A DNA stretch of 64,000 nt, taken from NCBI GenBank assembly GCA_023052935.1, contig CM041292.1:32375454-32439453 (forward strand), read 5' to 3'. Position numbers and translations under genes: made by a program. The stretch's first letter is position 1. Every line of letters begins with the position of its first letter. Origin of the DNA: Piezodorus guildinii. Its lineage: Eukaryota > Arthropoda > Insecta > Hemiptera > Pentatomidae. Below are positions 12,110-23,226 of this stretch, one piece after another. The notes under the pieces were generated by a model. The model was not told where the DNA came from and ran no database searches. It saw only the letters and a program-made list of their open reading frames with translations.

Positions 12110-12376
12110 ACTGAAACGATAAGAAACTGCCTGCAGATACCGCTTAGTACAACACTTACTTGACAAACGATCATAACTCTCTGTATACTGCAAAAAACTC
12201 TTTTATATCACGATTATCTGACCTATTTGGACCTATGGCATTGAGCTATGGGGGTCCACTAAACTATCCAACTCCTCCCGTATCCAATCCTTGCAATCCA
12301 AAATCCTACGAAAAATCCTCAATGCTCTTTACTTTGTAACTCATAAACTCATCCATAGAGACCTAAATAAATGTTG
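12110..12376 (+). pseudogene. J1 LINE relic, left part
   Basis: Degenerate counterpart of the C-terminal region at 10880-11335. Recognisable are ACCTATTTGGACCTA (IWTYG region), a TGGGGGTCC block, and the block TTGCAATCCAAAATCCTACG (QSKILRK). It breaks at about 12376, where a gag-like sequence begins, and resumes at about 12792. Confidence 0.65.
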
Positions 12377-12791
12377 AGGCATTCGATTGCAAAATTTGTT
12401 CCCTGAGCCGATTGTCTCGTAATCCTCGATTGAATTGCGTTCTAAGAAAAATATCAGCTACTGATATAATTTGATCACATTATTCAGCTGAACAGCTTAC
12501 TGCGAATTCACATTCAGCTAAATCTTGTTGAAGTGCAGCAACAAACTCAGAAATAGTTTCCTGTTTGTTTTTTTTATATTAAGAAAATAATGCTGGGCCA
12601 CTAACGCACTTTTTCCCTGGAATGAGCATTTTTTGAATGACGCAATTAAATCGTCATGTGGTAGGGATTTAACTGGTTTTTCTGGGCCTAAAAAAGCTGC
12701 TAGTTTATTATAGTGTTCTGAACCAATGCTAACACATGGAAGTTGTGAAATTTGTGTTTTCTCTGTGATGCCTGGTTGGAGACTTGGCCCG
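12377..12791 (-). pseudogene. Ty3/gypsy-type gag relic interrupting a LINE
   Basis: On the minus strand the translation contains ETISEFVAALQQDLAECEF followed, after a stop, by FLRTQFNRGLRDNRLREQIL. This pair of motifs is diagnostic of the capsid region of Ty3/gypsy gag proteins. An upstream stretch reads LIASFKKCSFQGKSALVAQ, also typical of that region. Stops and shifts make it non-functional. Gag would form the particle that packages the element RNA. No LTR or pol is attached, so this is a fragment. It does not match the gag of the element at 28923-29966, so it derives from a different family. Confidence 0.7.
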
Positions 12792-13045
12792 CGACAAATT
12801 CTTTAATTCCTAACTACCTGCCCACTCAAACCCCCTTGTCCGTTACCTCTCATCTACAACTATTCCCGGTAATCCTCCGAGGCGCCCGTATAGAGGGTGG
12901 CCTCGAGACCTGCTTATAAATAAACTTGAAGTACTACCACTGGTAGATTCTTTACATGTCTATTCATGCCTGTTATTGTAATTTAGCAATTTTACTTATT
13001 TTATTTGTATATACAGTTGTAAAAAACAATAAAATATATTATATA
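12792..13045 (+). pseudogene. J1 LINE relic, right part and 3' end
   Basis: Continues the LINE after the gag relic: the block AATCCTCCGAGGCGCCCGTA and GGCCTCGAGACCTG corresponds to the RRLKR...PRELL end of the ORF. It is followed by a 3' UTR ending with a polyadenylation-like AATAAAATA at about 13030 and an A-rich tail at about 13045-13055. Confidence 0.65.
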
Positions 13046-13055
13046 AAAAAAAAAA

Positions 13056-13891
13056 TATTTCGAAGTGACGAATACTGACGGCTAAATATATACATGAAAT
13101 TTTCCAAACTCTGATGTAAAAAACATTAAAAAATATATATATTTCTGTTATAATTTTCACTATTATGGTTGAAACAACATGTTATTTTTTCAGTGTCATT
13201 ACTTTTATATAGATGAAATCTCTTTTGAGATCCCGTTTTCACAGTACCTCACGTATGATAAAATCAAACCTAATCTTATACTGTGTAGCTTCAAATCAAA
13301 TCAACTTGTTTCAAGTCGGATTCGACTCATACAAACGTATTTCCCCTAGACATGGGATGACCGTCAGAATAGACCCTGATGCTGAATAGAGTTATTTAAT
13401 ATATTCAGATCACTAGACTGATGTTGGCGTGAAGAAAGATCTTTGCAGTAAGACAGACTTAAAGATTACAGCCTGCTGGATATAATAATATCAGGGTGTC
13501 GGCTGGTCCATGGATACATTACGATATCAAAGGGAAGCGCCCTCTACTGGTTCACATTAAATACACATTCATTCATTAGATTACAGGGTTCATTCATCAT
13601 ATTCCTTTTACTATTCTTCTCCCTCTCCCCCTTATTGCCCTTTCTTTAATAATCCACTTATCATAAGGCTCATAAATATCCTAAATGAATAATAAATTGA
13701 CTAAAAACAACTGATATACCCTTATAAAATTATATAAAAATTTTAGTTGAAACTAAGTTTTCAAAAATTATTAAGTAATATAGTAAAACGGCAGTGGCCT
13801 CACGACGTTTTGTAAACATTTATACTAGAGTTCTAACACTGGTCAGATCCCCCAATCATCTACTGGTTAGTTGTTGTTTTTTTTTTATGTA
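13056..13891. other. AT-rich sequence, no gene seen
   Basis: No coding or RNA signal recognised. Part of 13280-13520 is less AT-rich but featureless to me. Confidence 0.4.
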
Positions 13892-14537
13892 CGAGACATG
13901 TTTTTTAAGTAAGTACCGTTTTGGAATTTAAAAAAAGACGTGCGAAGATATCGCAATAATTTTATTTTTACTTGAAAGTCTGTACTTTCATATACTTTTC
14001 TTCATAATTTCCATGAATTTTGAGGCACCAGTTTTTGAATACCTTCCTCAAAAAATTCTTCCGCCTGACTTGTTAACCACTGCATCACAAATGTTTTGAC
14101 TTCGTAATCGTCTTGAAGACGCAGACCGCCCAGGTGATTATGGGGCATACTCCTTTTCTATCCCAAAAAAACTGTGCACATGATTTCCCGGGCAGAATAT
14201 TTTTGCTTAAACTTCACTCTTTTGGGTGATGATGAATGTTGCCATTCCATGGGTTGTTGTTTTGATTCTGGTGCGACATATGCCACCCATGTTTCGTCAC
14301 CAGTAACAATTTCGTCTAAAAAACCTTCACCTTCATTGTGGTACCGATCAAGGAAACTCAGGCGAGGAGGGTATCCAAAAACTGGTGCCGCGTTATGACA
14401 AGTACCTCAAAATTTATGGGAATTGTGTAGAAAAGTAGATTAAGGTACAGGCTTTCATGTAAAAATAAAATTATTGCAATATCTTTGCACGTCTTTTTTA
14501 AATTCCAAAACGGCTCTTACTTTAAAAACATGCCTTG
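13892..14537 (-). mobile_element. internally deleted mariner (subfamily M1) with ~85-bp TIRs
   Basis: The ends form long inverted repeats: the left starts CGAGACATG, the right ends CATGCCTTG. Internal blocks GACGTGC...AAGATAT and ATTTTATTTTTAC match on both sides. TA flanks each end (13890-13891 and 14538-14539), the target duplication of Tc1/mariner elements. At 646 bp it is about half the usual 1.3 kb. The minus strand carries parts of a transposase, so this copy could move only with enzyme supplied in trans. Confidence 0.85.
14010..14400 (-). pseudogene. mariner transposase fragments (M1)
   Basis: Reading the minus strand gives a DETWVAYVAPESK motif around the first catalytic aspartate, then QPMEWQHSSSPKRVKFKQKY and SAREIMCTVF, typical of mariner transposases. 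It then jumps to a C-terminal stretch reading LRLQDDYEVKTF, VMQWLTSQAEEFFEEGIQKL, VPQ. The segment containing the second and third catalytic aspartates (HDNARPH and SPDLAPSDYH in the family) is missing, matching the internal deletion. Small shifts also break the frame. The N-terminal DNA-binding region is absent. Confidence 0.75.
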
Positions 14538-14765
14538 TATATGAATTTATTTATTCTCAATTTTATGTAATTTGACTTTATTATTATGTTCGGTATATAT
14601 TCTATGAATGTGGTCTCATATCACGATTACTTCTAGTTCATTTTGAAACAAATTGTAATATATCTCAATAAATTTTGAAAACGAAAATGTAACTATTAAT
14701 TTGCGTTTCTTACACTAATTTATGTCCTGAATGAAGTATCATCTTCTAACTAATCTAATCAATGA

Positions 14766-14821
14766 TGAAGGAAGGAAAACCTGTCATCGCACAGGCTCGG
14801 GACCACCATTTTACGTTCCTT
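14766..14821 (-). repeat. SINE fragment
   Basis: The reverse complement contains GGTGGTCCCGAGCCTGTGCG and ATGACAGG, matching the middle of the SINE at 30982. Only about 55 bp remain. Confidence 0.5.
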
Positions 14822-15659
14822 CGTATATGGATATTGATTTTAAGTTTAAGTGGATGGTACAGACCTCATATGTATGCAAGGCATGTTTTTTTTATCGATC
14901 AAATTTTTATTATATGGAGTGATATGAGGAGAAGATCGCACTTAAGAACAAAGCAATAAGCATTTATGTTTTTATGGACGACGATTTAAGAGGAGACTGT
15001 TTACTCAGTCATAGGACGTATATAAATCATGAGATAGTACGTACTTTGCGAAAGCGATCAATACCTAAATACCTCCAAGATAGGGGTGGTTATCTTCATT
15101 AGATATGCATTGGGAAACGAAAAGACAGGGTAGATTTATAAAATGGTATAATCTTATAGTACCACACAGATCGAGATGGAATAAAAAGCAACCATAGCTA
15201 TGGGAAATATCTTAGACAAGACTCATTTAATATTCCATAGAAAATTAATCTGACAGTGATATTGAGAAGCAGGATTTACATTCTAGAAACAATCACATCC
15301 GAATCTATGGAAGATATAAAAATAAATTCAGACAGCATTTCTTTATTTTTAAATGTAGGGGCATATAACATTTAACATAATATTCTTACAGCACTATTGG
15401 TAAGGCAGCAGTTATTATGTTTCTGTTCCCCTTTTCTTCAATATTAATGCAGAGAAAAGGGGGATTGAGAATATTGAGTAGTGTTATTACTATTTAATTT
15501 TTTTTAGGATGATAGTTTTCGAATTAAAATTTATCATTGTCAATATTAAATCTTTTTTATCATTTAAAAAACAAAATTATACCTTTCTTTAAGTAAATAC
15601 TTATTTTATTTTATTTATTTTTTTTAAGAACTCGGAAGCTTATATATATATATATTATT
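14822..15659. other. no gene recognised
   Basis: Two overlapping 63-65-codon frames at 14731-14959 show no domain. The rest is AT-rich. Confidence 0.4.
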
Positions 15660-15910
15660 TTAAGGAGTGGCGCTGTCTAATGAATAGAGTATTACTCTAC
15701 CCATCTCTGGGTACTGGGTTCAAACCCCAGCTGTGGGAGAATTATTTGTTCTGTTTTTTTTTTCAGCCGACTCTACAGTATGGAAAACCTTCTAGAACAC
15801 TCCCAGCCTCTATAAAGTGGGTACCCGAAAGGTGAAAACCATGGCGGCCGCAGCGTAATCTAGGTCTAATCACTTCTCAAGGCAAGCTAATACAAATGTT
15901 CAAGTTAACA
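15660..15910 (+). repeat. tRNA-derived SINE-like element (second family)
   Basis: The head resembles a tRNA gene: a box A-like TGTCTAATGAATAGAG and a clear box B GGGTTCAAACCCC, spaced as in a pol III promoter. It is followed by a non-tRNA body containing TATAAAGTGGGTACCCGAAA and CATGGCGGCCGCAGCG. The body differs from the SINE at 30982, so this is a separate family. No target duplication was identified. It is not a functional tRNA, since the cloverleaf arms do not pair well by eye. Confidence 0.55.
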
Positions 15911-15970
15911 CTTTGGGTCACGTGTTTTATTCGTAAAAGCAAACAAATTAAAAAGAAAAATACTTTTTTT

Positions 15971-16470
15971 TGTTCACTTACCGATTAGTGAAATATATAG
16001 TAAACGGAAAATTATTGCGATTGTAAAAAATAAATTAAATTCGAGTTTTCCCAAGAAACACACGTTTTATGGTTACCTACTTTCTAATGAACTAGTCCCG
16101 AAAAAAGGACTGCCTGTGTATGTGTGTGTGGTCAGTCTAGCTCAAAAGCTATTTAGTTGTATAAAATCTGGCATTTTACACCACCAAAATCAGCAAGCTA
16201 GAAAAAACAGTGTTATCATGAATTTTGTATTTTTTCACGAATTTCTACAGATTTGATTGAATGACTTTTATTATACCCACTGTATAGATGTAAAATTAAA
16301 TAATCTTTATGTAGGTTTTATTCTGATTAAAATAGTCAGAACAGAACATATAAGCCGATATCTTTTCATTCTCTAAAATACCTTTTATTTTGTACATTCC
16401 AAAAATTTAACCATATTATCTTTTTAGCATTACTACAAATCGGGTAAATATATAAGTAAGCCAACAATAG
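15971..16470 (+). repeat. R900 repeat, copy D (diverged)
   Basis: Carries the TTCACTTACC start, ATATATAGTAAACGG, a TTATTGCGAT motif, a short (TGTG) run, GTTTTATTCTGATTAAAAT and the ATTTTGTACATTCCAAAAAT block. More diverged than copies A and B and truncated on the right. Confidence 0.65.
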
Positions 16471-16920
16471 CATAAATTATCGAATGAATAGCAATTCCTG
16501 GCAGTTCATGGGCACACCTGATAAAAAAACAAAACGATACTGTCACATCCAAGAATGCCCTAAAGAAATAAAGGTAAAAATATCCTTTGCGATAGCAATA
16601 AGTAACTTTAATGAACTATGAAAGTGAAGACTAACCCTTAAAGGGTGAACTATGACCATCTGTCGACGGCCCTGCCACTCAATCACATTACTAAGGCCAA
16701 TAGCTTTCCTAACGCTATCAGGCCTTATTTAATGTCTTTGTGCCAAGCTGTCGCCTTGAAAGGAGGCCTCTGTCACATTCAATGAAATGAATGTGTAGTG
16801 CACTGCGTCATCATGGTCCTAGGCTTCTATTGACGTATAAAATATGATTTAATAATATATCAATACTTGCGTTAAAAAATCCTTTGTATTACCTTTATTT
16901 ATTAATATCAAATTCACTAG

Positions 16921-16921
<1 letters not shown>
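16471..16921. other. no gene recognised
   Basis: Mixed composition with a less AT-rich patch at 16650-16840; no feature identified. Confidence 0.4.

Positions 16922-16960
<39 letters not shown>
16922..16960. repeat. (TA)n microsatellite
   Basis: About 19 TA units. Confidence 0.9.
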
Positions 16961-16961
<1 letters not shown>

Positions 16962-17172
16962 ACTTCTTTATTTATTCTGGTACAAGTCCCTTCAGAATAA
17001 AATTACAGAAAAATTAAATCGGAACTTAGTATCTTAGAACAAAAAACCCAAAGAAAATGAATAATAGTAATAAATTGACAGGTAGCATTTAATAATTATA
17101 ATTTATAAAAACAAATCAAACAAAGTAGACAATAAAATAAAATAAAATATTTATATATTCATATATACAGGG

Positions 17173-17968
17173 AGAGAGTATGCCGATGATCTGGTACTGC
17201 TAGGTGAAGACACGGAAACCGTGTGTTAATAAGAGTATTAATAAAAACCGGTAAAGAAATAGGACTCGAATTAAATACCGATAAGACGAAGTATATGATT
17301 AGTAGCAGTAACGGTGTCGATCTTGGTGATATTGATGTATCAGGTCATACTTTTGTACACGTAGAGAAATTCAAGTATTTAGGTTCAATTATAACTAGAC
17401 AAAACGAAATCCAGGAAGAAATAAAGTCCCGGTTACAGGTGGGAAATGCGTGTTATTATTCAGTTGCTAAGTTACTTAGTTCGCGGCTTCTATCTAAAAA
17501 CTTAAAGATTAGAATTTATAAAACTATTATTCTTCCAACGGTTCTTTACGGATGTGAAACGTGGCCGCTTACTTTGAAGGATAACAACGGCTTAAGGTTT
17601 TTGAAAATAAGGTATTGCGTAAAATATTTGGTCCAAAGAGAGATGAGGCCACTGGGGAGTTTAGAAGGTTGCATAACGCGGAATTGCGGAACTTGCATCC
17701 TGTGAATATAATTGAGCTGATTTCATAGCGGAGACTCAAATGGGCGAGTAAAGTTGTTGGGCTCGATGACGAGCGGATTCCGAGAAAGTTGGTATTTGCT
17801 GATCCGACTGGTAAGCGTCCGAAAGGTAGGCCGAAGCGAAGATGGGAGGATTGCGTTAAGGCTGATCTCGGGAGCTTGGGCTTGAATGGTGAGCATTGGA
17901 CGAGTCTGTGTAGGCGGAATTTGGTGGTATCGGCATCGAACCTTCGGGTTCGCTAAACCTATTATTAT
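17173..17968 (+). mobile_element. 5'-truncated RTE-like LINE, copy 1
   Basis: Flanked by an exact 12-bp direct repeat ATATATACAGGG (17161-17172 and 17969-17980), a target duplication from retrotransposition. The insert begins within the reverse transcriptase at a YADD motif and runs to the ORF end, then a short ATTATTATAT tail. The copy at 46005 has the same 3' end with a longer (ATT)n tail. Short tandem-repeat tails instead of poly(A) fit RTE-like LINEs, but the clade assignment is from motifs seen by eye. Confidence 0.85.
17176..17956 (+). pseudogene. RTE-like reverse transcriptase C-terminal half
   Basis: Begins with YADDLVLLGEDTETV, the catalytic aspartate box of a reverse transcriptase. 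A 160-codon open frame from 17223 contains GLELNTDKTKYMI, then KFKYLGSIITRQNEIQEEI, then RIYKTIILPTVLYGCETWPL. These are the standard blocks after the active site in non-LTR enzymes. A shift near 17600 moves the rest to another frame, where RRLKWASKVVGL and GKRPKGRPKRRWEDCVKADL are seen, ending SNLRVR-stop. The endonuclease and first half of the polymerase are missing. Dead on arrival. Confidence 0.8.
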
Positions 17969-18324
17969 ATATATACAGGGCTGATTATAATAAATTTACA
18001 ATGCTTATGAAAAGTGTAAAATACAATAAATAAATATTTAAATACAATGCAAAATAAAGTATAATAAATAATTGTTTATCTCGGCTCTACTTACTGATTT
18101 TTATTGAAATTTGCTAATTAATTGGGGTTATTTGAGAAATGGATAGACAGAAAGAGTTCGAACAAACGGGATTTGAAGGTTGGAGGAGTATTTGAGTGAT
18201 GAATATAAGAAGGAATAGAATTCCATACGGACTAGGATCGGATGAGGAAAGATCTGTCGAAAAGTGCGATTCGATGAGGCGTTAGATACAGTCCGAAGGT
18301 CGTGAATAATCTAATAGGGGTACT

Positions 18325-19190
18325 AAATTTTTAATTTAGAACATACCAGATACCTAGGACTCCATATTGATTATCTAATAAGGGATGCTTATAAAAGAAT
18401 AAAACTACAGATAGTCGTTTATGGCCACGTCTACACTTGTGAGGGCAATTATATGAATTTAATTAAACTAATGTCGTTAGAGAAAATAATACATAATCTA
18501 TGCTTAAATTATAAAGCTGAAGAGTTTGTCTGTTTGAAACTAATGGTTCGAATTGAAAAATTCTTTTTGTGTTGGATAGTACATTTATCGAGGAAGGCTA
18601 TAGGTATATAACATCACGCTGCGACCAAAAGGAGTTAAGAATCAGTGGATAATCTGTAAAAACAAGAAAATTAACCTCACATCCCAATGATTCTATATAA
18701 TTTACATTTTAATTTCAAAATAATTCAATTTCCCGTTAATTTATCTTTTGCCGTAACAAACAGTGAATCACGAAGGCAAAATTTAATCACGTAGGAATCG
18801 ATTTAGGTCAAGATCGGGTTGCGGAGAAAATCAGAATGTTCTGCCACAAGAAAAGAAAACTAAAGATATCATTTACTTAGAAGTGCTTTAATATATATTC
18901 TTTTAAAAACTTCTTAATAGCGATCATAATAACAGAAATTGACGCAGACGAAGTCGAGGGCAACAGGTAGTCGAATAATAAGGTTACAATTTAAATTTTG
19001 AACAGATCAGATATCTAGGACTCCAGCTTGACAATCATCTAGCAAGAGATGCATATACAAGAATGAAACTTTTATGGCCGTTTATGGCCACTTCTACACT
19101 TACTAGAAGAATTTAATTTAATTCTGGTGGTAATAGGGGTAACCATATGAATTTAATTGAACTTATGTTGTTAGAATAAATTATATAAAA
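18325..19190 (+). pseudogene. duplicated Jockey-like LINE fragments
   Basis: Two related segments about 650 bp apart (18340-18520 and 18985-19190) both contain the block corresponding to RYLGLxLDN, then AxxRxKL, then a TATGAATTTAATT(A/G)AACT stretch. The second translates as EQIRYLGLQLDNHLARDAYT, a typical block downstream of the reverse transcriptase active site. A third weak piece is at 19200-19260. The spacing suggests a segmental duplication of an already decayed LINE. Confidence 0.5.
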
Positions 19191-19359
19191 TTAAATTACA
19201 TACATTTTAAATGTAGAACAGATCAGATAACAAGAACTCTTAAAAATCAATTTGGAAAGCCCATGTAAGAATGTAACGACATGATACTGCTCGCCGTTGA
19301 CACACCAGTCGTTGACATGACTACTTCATACATTCTAGACGAAGGCTGAAACCTTTCTA

Positions 19360-19640
19360 TTAACTATAAAAGGCTCATACATAACACCATTATATGACCA
19401 ATATTAACTTACGGAGTTGAACTTTGGGGCTTCTTGAATCATCGAATTCTTAAAGTATCTAATCCTTACAACCCAAATTCCTTGGTAAAATTCACAATGC
19501 TTCTTACTCTGACACGGATAAACTCATGTATAATGACTTTAATATTTATAGTTTGCTGATATGGTACCACCAGAAGCTATAACTTTCAGGAAAAACTCCA
19601 TTCCAACCTTAACCTATAGGGAGAAAACTATGGTCCTCAT
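19360..19640 (+). pseudogene. degenerate Jockey-like LINE fragment
   Basis: Retains TTACGGAGTTGAACTTTGGG (the YGVELWG region), AATCCTTACAACCCAAATTC (QSK region) and CAGGAAAAACTCCATTCCAA (the HDKLHSN region) in order. Frames are destroyed. It may continue the fragment at 18985. Confidence 0.55.
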
Positions 19641-19866
19641 GTCCTCTGATTTAGAATATTTATTTAAGGGTTGTCAATTGGTAGTTTCTCCATGTGTATC
19701 GTATATCAAGCAATGCGATTAATATATATACGATTATCGATTTTTTTGTTTTGTTATGTTGGTATACTCTTTCCGAACATCTGTACCAAGTTTCAAATGT
19801 ATAGCATTTTTTGTTTGGTTGTGAGATGCGTAAAGGTCATAAGTGTTTTGCGTGCGGTTTTTTGCT

Positions 19867-20580
19867 ATGGAAAAATATGGATCAAAGGATTTGCATCAAA
19901 TTTATAAAAATGAAATAAAGTGCTCCGAAACACTTGAAATGTTAACAGTGGCATACGGTGAAACTGTTTTGAGTAAAAAAAATGTTTACAGGTGGTACAA
20001 ACTCTTCCAAGATGGCCGGGATAATGCCAATGACGAGCCTCGCTCTGGACGCCCAAACACATCAACAACTGATGAAAACGTTCAAGCAGTGAAGAAAATT
20101 GTTTTGGAAAATCGTCGAATCACTATCAGAGAAGTTGCAGAGGATGTCGGTAATTCGCTCGGCTCGTGCTATGAAATTTTTTCTAAAGTTTAGGGCATGA
20201 GACGTGTGTCAGCGAAGTTTGTTCCAAAATTGATAAATTTTGACCAAAAGAACCGTCGCATGAGCATCGCTCAAGAGCTGTTGAATGACGTCAACGACGA
20301 CCCAGATTTACTCAAAAGGGTCATAACTGGTGATGAATCATGGGTATATTGTTATGATATCGAAACCAAAGCCCAATCGTCCCAAGAGCCCAGGTGAGCC
20401 AAGACCGAAAAAAGCACGAAATGTTCGATCAAATGTCAAAGTTTTGCTCACTGTATTCTTCGATTACCATGGCGTGGTGCATCAGGAGTTCTTACCATAT
20501 GTTCGTAAGTCAATAAACAGTATTATCTTCAAGTTATGTGCCGTTTGCTAGAAGCAATATGCAGAAAACGTCCAGAATTG
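19867..20580 (+). pseudogene. mariner transposase, N-terminal and first catalytic part (M2)
   Basis: Starts at an ATG (19867) with MEKYGSKDLHQIYKNEIKC. The DNA-binding helix-turn-helix region follows, including NVYRWYKLFQDGRDNANDE and SGRPNTSTTDENVQAV. An in-frame TAG stands at about 20191, where the family has leucine before GMRRVSAKFVPKL. Next come RVITGDESWVYCYDIETKAQ, containing the first catalytic aspartate, and after a frameshift EPRPKKARNVRSNVKVLLTV and FFDYHGVVHQEFLP. Another shift precedes YLQVMCRLLEAICRKRPEL, where the nested element begins. The enzyme would cut and paste mariner DNA at TA sites; this copy cannot. Confidence 0.85.
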
Positions 20581-20962
20581 AGACGTTGATTTCCAAAAGG
20601 TACTATATCCATTCTAGGAAATTTTACAGGAAGCGCCAAAATCTCTCGTTATCATATTATTAAACCAGCTAATTTGATTCTTTCCGCATCATAATATAGA
20701 ATTGTTTTTTTACCATATTAATAAAACCATATTAAAGTTATTAAATGAAATGTTTTAGTATGATTTAGAACGAAACTAAATGTGTAATTAGTACCTCAAG
20801 AAACAAACAGCATATCTAAATCGCGTTATTAAAGGACTTGAGTGTTCATTAGATACAATCAAATTTAAGATTCAGACAAAACTAAATGGAGAGAATATAA
20901 ATATGTCAAAATATCAATTTCGTAAAAAATGTCCTTTAGTACCTTTTGGAAATCAACGTCTC
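20580..20962. mobile_element. 383-bp TIR element nested in mariner (family T383)
   Basis: The ends are perfect inverted repeats of at least 25 bp, starting GAGACGTTGATTTCCAAAAG. They are flanked by AATT on both sides (20576-20579, 20963-20966), read as a 4-bp target duplication; a 5-bp AATTG reading is possible if the terminal G belongs to the flank. Removing the insert joins RPEL to WKN of the mariner transposase in frame, so the borders are firm. Non-coding. A longer relative spans about 39538-41656. I cannot assign a superfamily. Confidence 0.85.
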
Positions 20963-20966
20963 AATT

Positions 20967-21175
20967 GTGGAAAAACAATTCATGGCTTTTGCATCTCGTT
21001 AATGCCCCTGCTCACTCATCTTTGCTTGTGAGAGATTAGTTGGCCATAAACAACACCACAATCATGCCTCAGCCACCATATTCACCGGATTTGGCCCCAT
21101 GTGACATTTTCTTGTTCCCAAAACTAAAGAGACCTATGAAAGGACATTTGCAACGATTGAGGAGATAAAGACTTA
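20967..21175 (+). pseudogene. mariner transposase, C-terminal catalytic part (M2)
   Basis: Continues the M2 transposase after the nested element: WKNNSWLLHLVNAPAHSS then IMPQPPYSPDLAPCDIFLF then PKLKRPMKGH. The family motif HHDNAPAH holds the second catalytic aspartate; here the residues read HLVN, so that aspartate is replaced by valine. The third aspartate (in APCD) remains. A stop follows VRD and a frameshift follows PMKGH. Inactive by several independent lesions. Confidence 0.8.
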
Positions 21176-22444
21176 TAATTACGATTTCTTTATAATTATA
21201 AGAAAGCAAAACTAAATTTTAATCCAAATAATAATATAATATAATGCACATTGTGATAGAAATGTTAATATGAAATACTAAAAACATTAATAACATTTTC
21301 GAACAAAATACAGACACATTTTTGTTCGATTAAGGTTTTATAAACTTTAGAAGAAATATGGTTTTACTTTGTAAATGTATCCAGGAATGACCTTGTTAAG
21401 CGGTTAATTATTTCTTATATAACTTACAATTCACATAAATAAATTAAATTATCAAGGTATAAAGATAACTCTATGACATTAAATTTCATTGAAAATAAAA
21501 TGAAAGAAATAAACATATAAATGAAACATTAAGTACTTTTATCTCTCAGTGTGACTGATTAAAATAAGTACCTATAAAACAGTTTATGTCAAATAGTATA
21601 AGAAGCTTTAATTATGCAAAAAGATGCAGTTTCACACTATTATCATTGCAATGACCTATTTATCTGATAAAAAAAGTAATATACCGACTAATAGCCTGAG
21701 GTAGTCACAGAACGGGTTTATCTGGTCCATTTCATTTGATGACTCACTCACCTATGCTTTCTTCATTTTTATTTATTTTTTTTTAATCATCAAATTTAGC
21801 TTTCTACTCGTCGCTACGAATTAGTTTAATTAACATGTCACTTTTTTATTTGCTTTAAAAATAAATAAATGTCAGTGAATGATTTTCGTTAGTGACTGTT
21901 ACTTCAGTATTTAAACAATATCACTTTTGTAAATACTAAACAGTGACGGTAATGAAACATTAAGTAAGTATTGGTAAGCTTTATTAAGTAAGTGGAACCA
22001 TATCCACTGTATAGTAATTTAATTTACTTAATAATGTCTAAATTTAATTATATTTTTTTTATTTCCAGGTGAGTCCAGTGTGTACAGTATTCAAGTAATC
22101 TGTGAGTAAGCCAAGTTCCAGGTATGGTAGTGATACTTTACAAACAATAATTATTCTAATAATATTTTATTAGTAATGTTCAGCGGTACTTTAGGAAAAT
22201 CATCGTACATATTAGCTAATGAGCATATTTATTTTCTATAAAGCACTAAAAGAATAATAATAAAAAAAAAAAAAAAATGAAATTCCGAAATTCATTTTAA
22301 AATTACAAACAAAAAAAAAAGAATATATATATTACATTACCATTTCGTTCTTAATTATTTTATTTTGGTATTATATTACTTTTTTAAATTTGATTCTGGC
22401 TAAAGTTCTCTTTGCCTAGAGACGCGAATACAATTTAGAATTAA
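21176..22444. other. AT-rich sequence, no gene seen
   Basis: No coding or repeat signal recognised apart from short A and T runs. Confidence 0.45.
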
Positions 22445-22591
22445 AGGGGTACTCACTACGTTTGCTATTGCATGCTATTTGTGTTATTTTGCTAAACCCG
22501 TCGAGTTTCTACAATTATTTCCTGTATAAAATTGATGGGTTTAGCACAATAGCACAAAAAGCATGCTATAGCAAACGTAGTGAGTACCCCT
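22445..22591 (-). mobile_element. 147-bp palindromic MITE, copy 2
   Basis: Same length and arms as the copy at 3468, with the ~39-bp centre in the opposite orientation. Flanked by TAA on both sides (22442-22444, 22592-22594), again a 3-bp duplication. A few substitutions separate the copies, indicating modest age. Confidence 0.85.
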
Positions 22592-23226
22592 TAAGTTAGA
22601 GATATAAGACCATTCTTCGTTACAGAAGAAACCTTTTTAATATTATTACTTCATTTATAAACTTTCGAATTTTAATCAAACGGAGGAATACTAGTTTCAA
22701 ATGTTCATTAAACTGATGAGAATTCCTGAAAAAGAATTCTTCCATCTCACTAACTTTACAATATTATTGATGGTTTTAAAAATCATTTTATGATTTAAGA
22801 TTCTTGAGAAATGGTTAATATTATCTTTTAATAATAAAGATAAAAATCCTAAACAGGTTATGATCTATCATAATCTAAAATAAAATCAATAGTGTCATAC
22901 ATAGACATGTGTGTAAACTATAAACTTTTAAAGAACACTGAAGTAAAGATAGAAAGGAATAGTTTAGGTATTGTTTTTCCACTGTTAAGGCATGACTATG
23001 AGAACAATAAATTCTCGAAACGTGGCATAAATAAAATTGTTTATTTATTGACTGAAACCTAAGAACAGTAGAAAACTTAAATTATCAACAGCCGAGAACA
23101 AATTAAACAATATATATATACTGTAATGTATTGAGGATACTGAGGGGAGTTCATAATTAAATAATTTTAATATTAAACAATTAATGATAACGAACCTTTG
23201 TCGGCAAAACATCAAAAGGTGTTTAC
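22592..23226. other. AT-rich sequence, no gene seen
   Basis: Nothing recognised. Confidence 0.4.

Larger units (their letters stand above)
19665..21175 (+). mobile_element. dead mariner (subfamily M2), interrupted
   Basis: Full-length order of mariner transposase motifs is present but broken by a stop, frameshifts and a nested 383-bp TIR element at 20580-20962. Terminal inverted repeats are not recognised at either end and the 3' part stops near 21175 within a FATIEEIKT motif, so at least the right end is lost. Confidence 0.75.

Noticed and set aside
14174..14398. 74-codon plus-strand frame
   Set aside because: Antisense of mariner M1 transposase.
15660..15730. Possible functional tRNA gene
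   Set aside because: Box A and B are present but the arms do not form a convincing cloverleaf and a non-tRNA body follows, so SINE is the better call.
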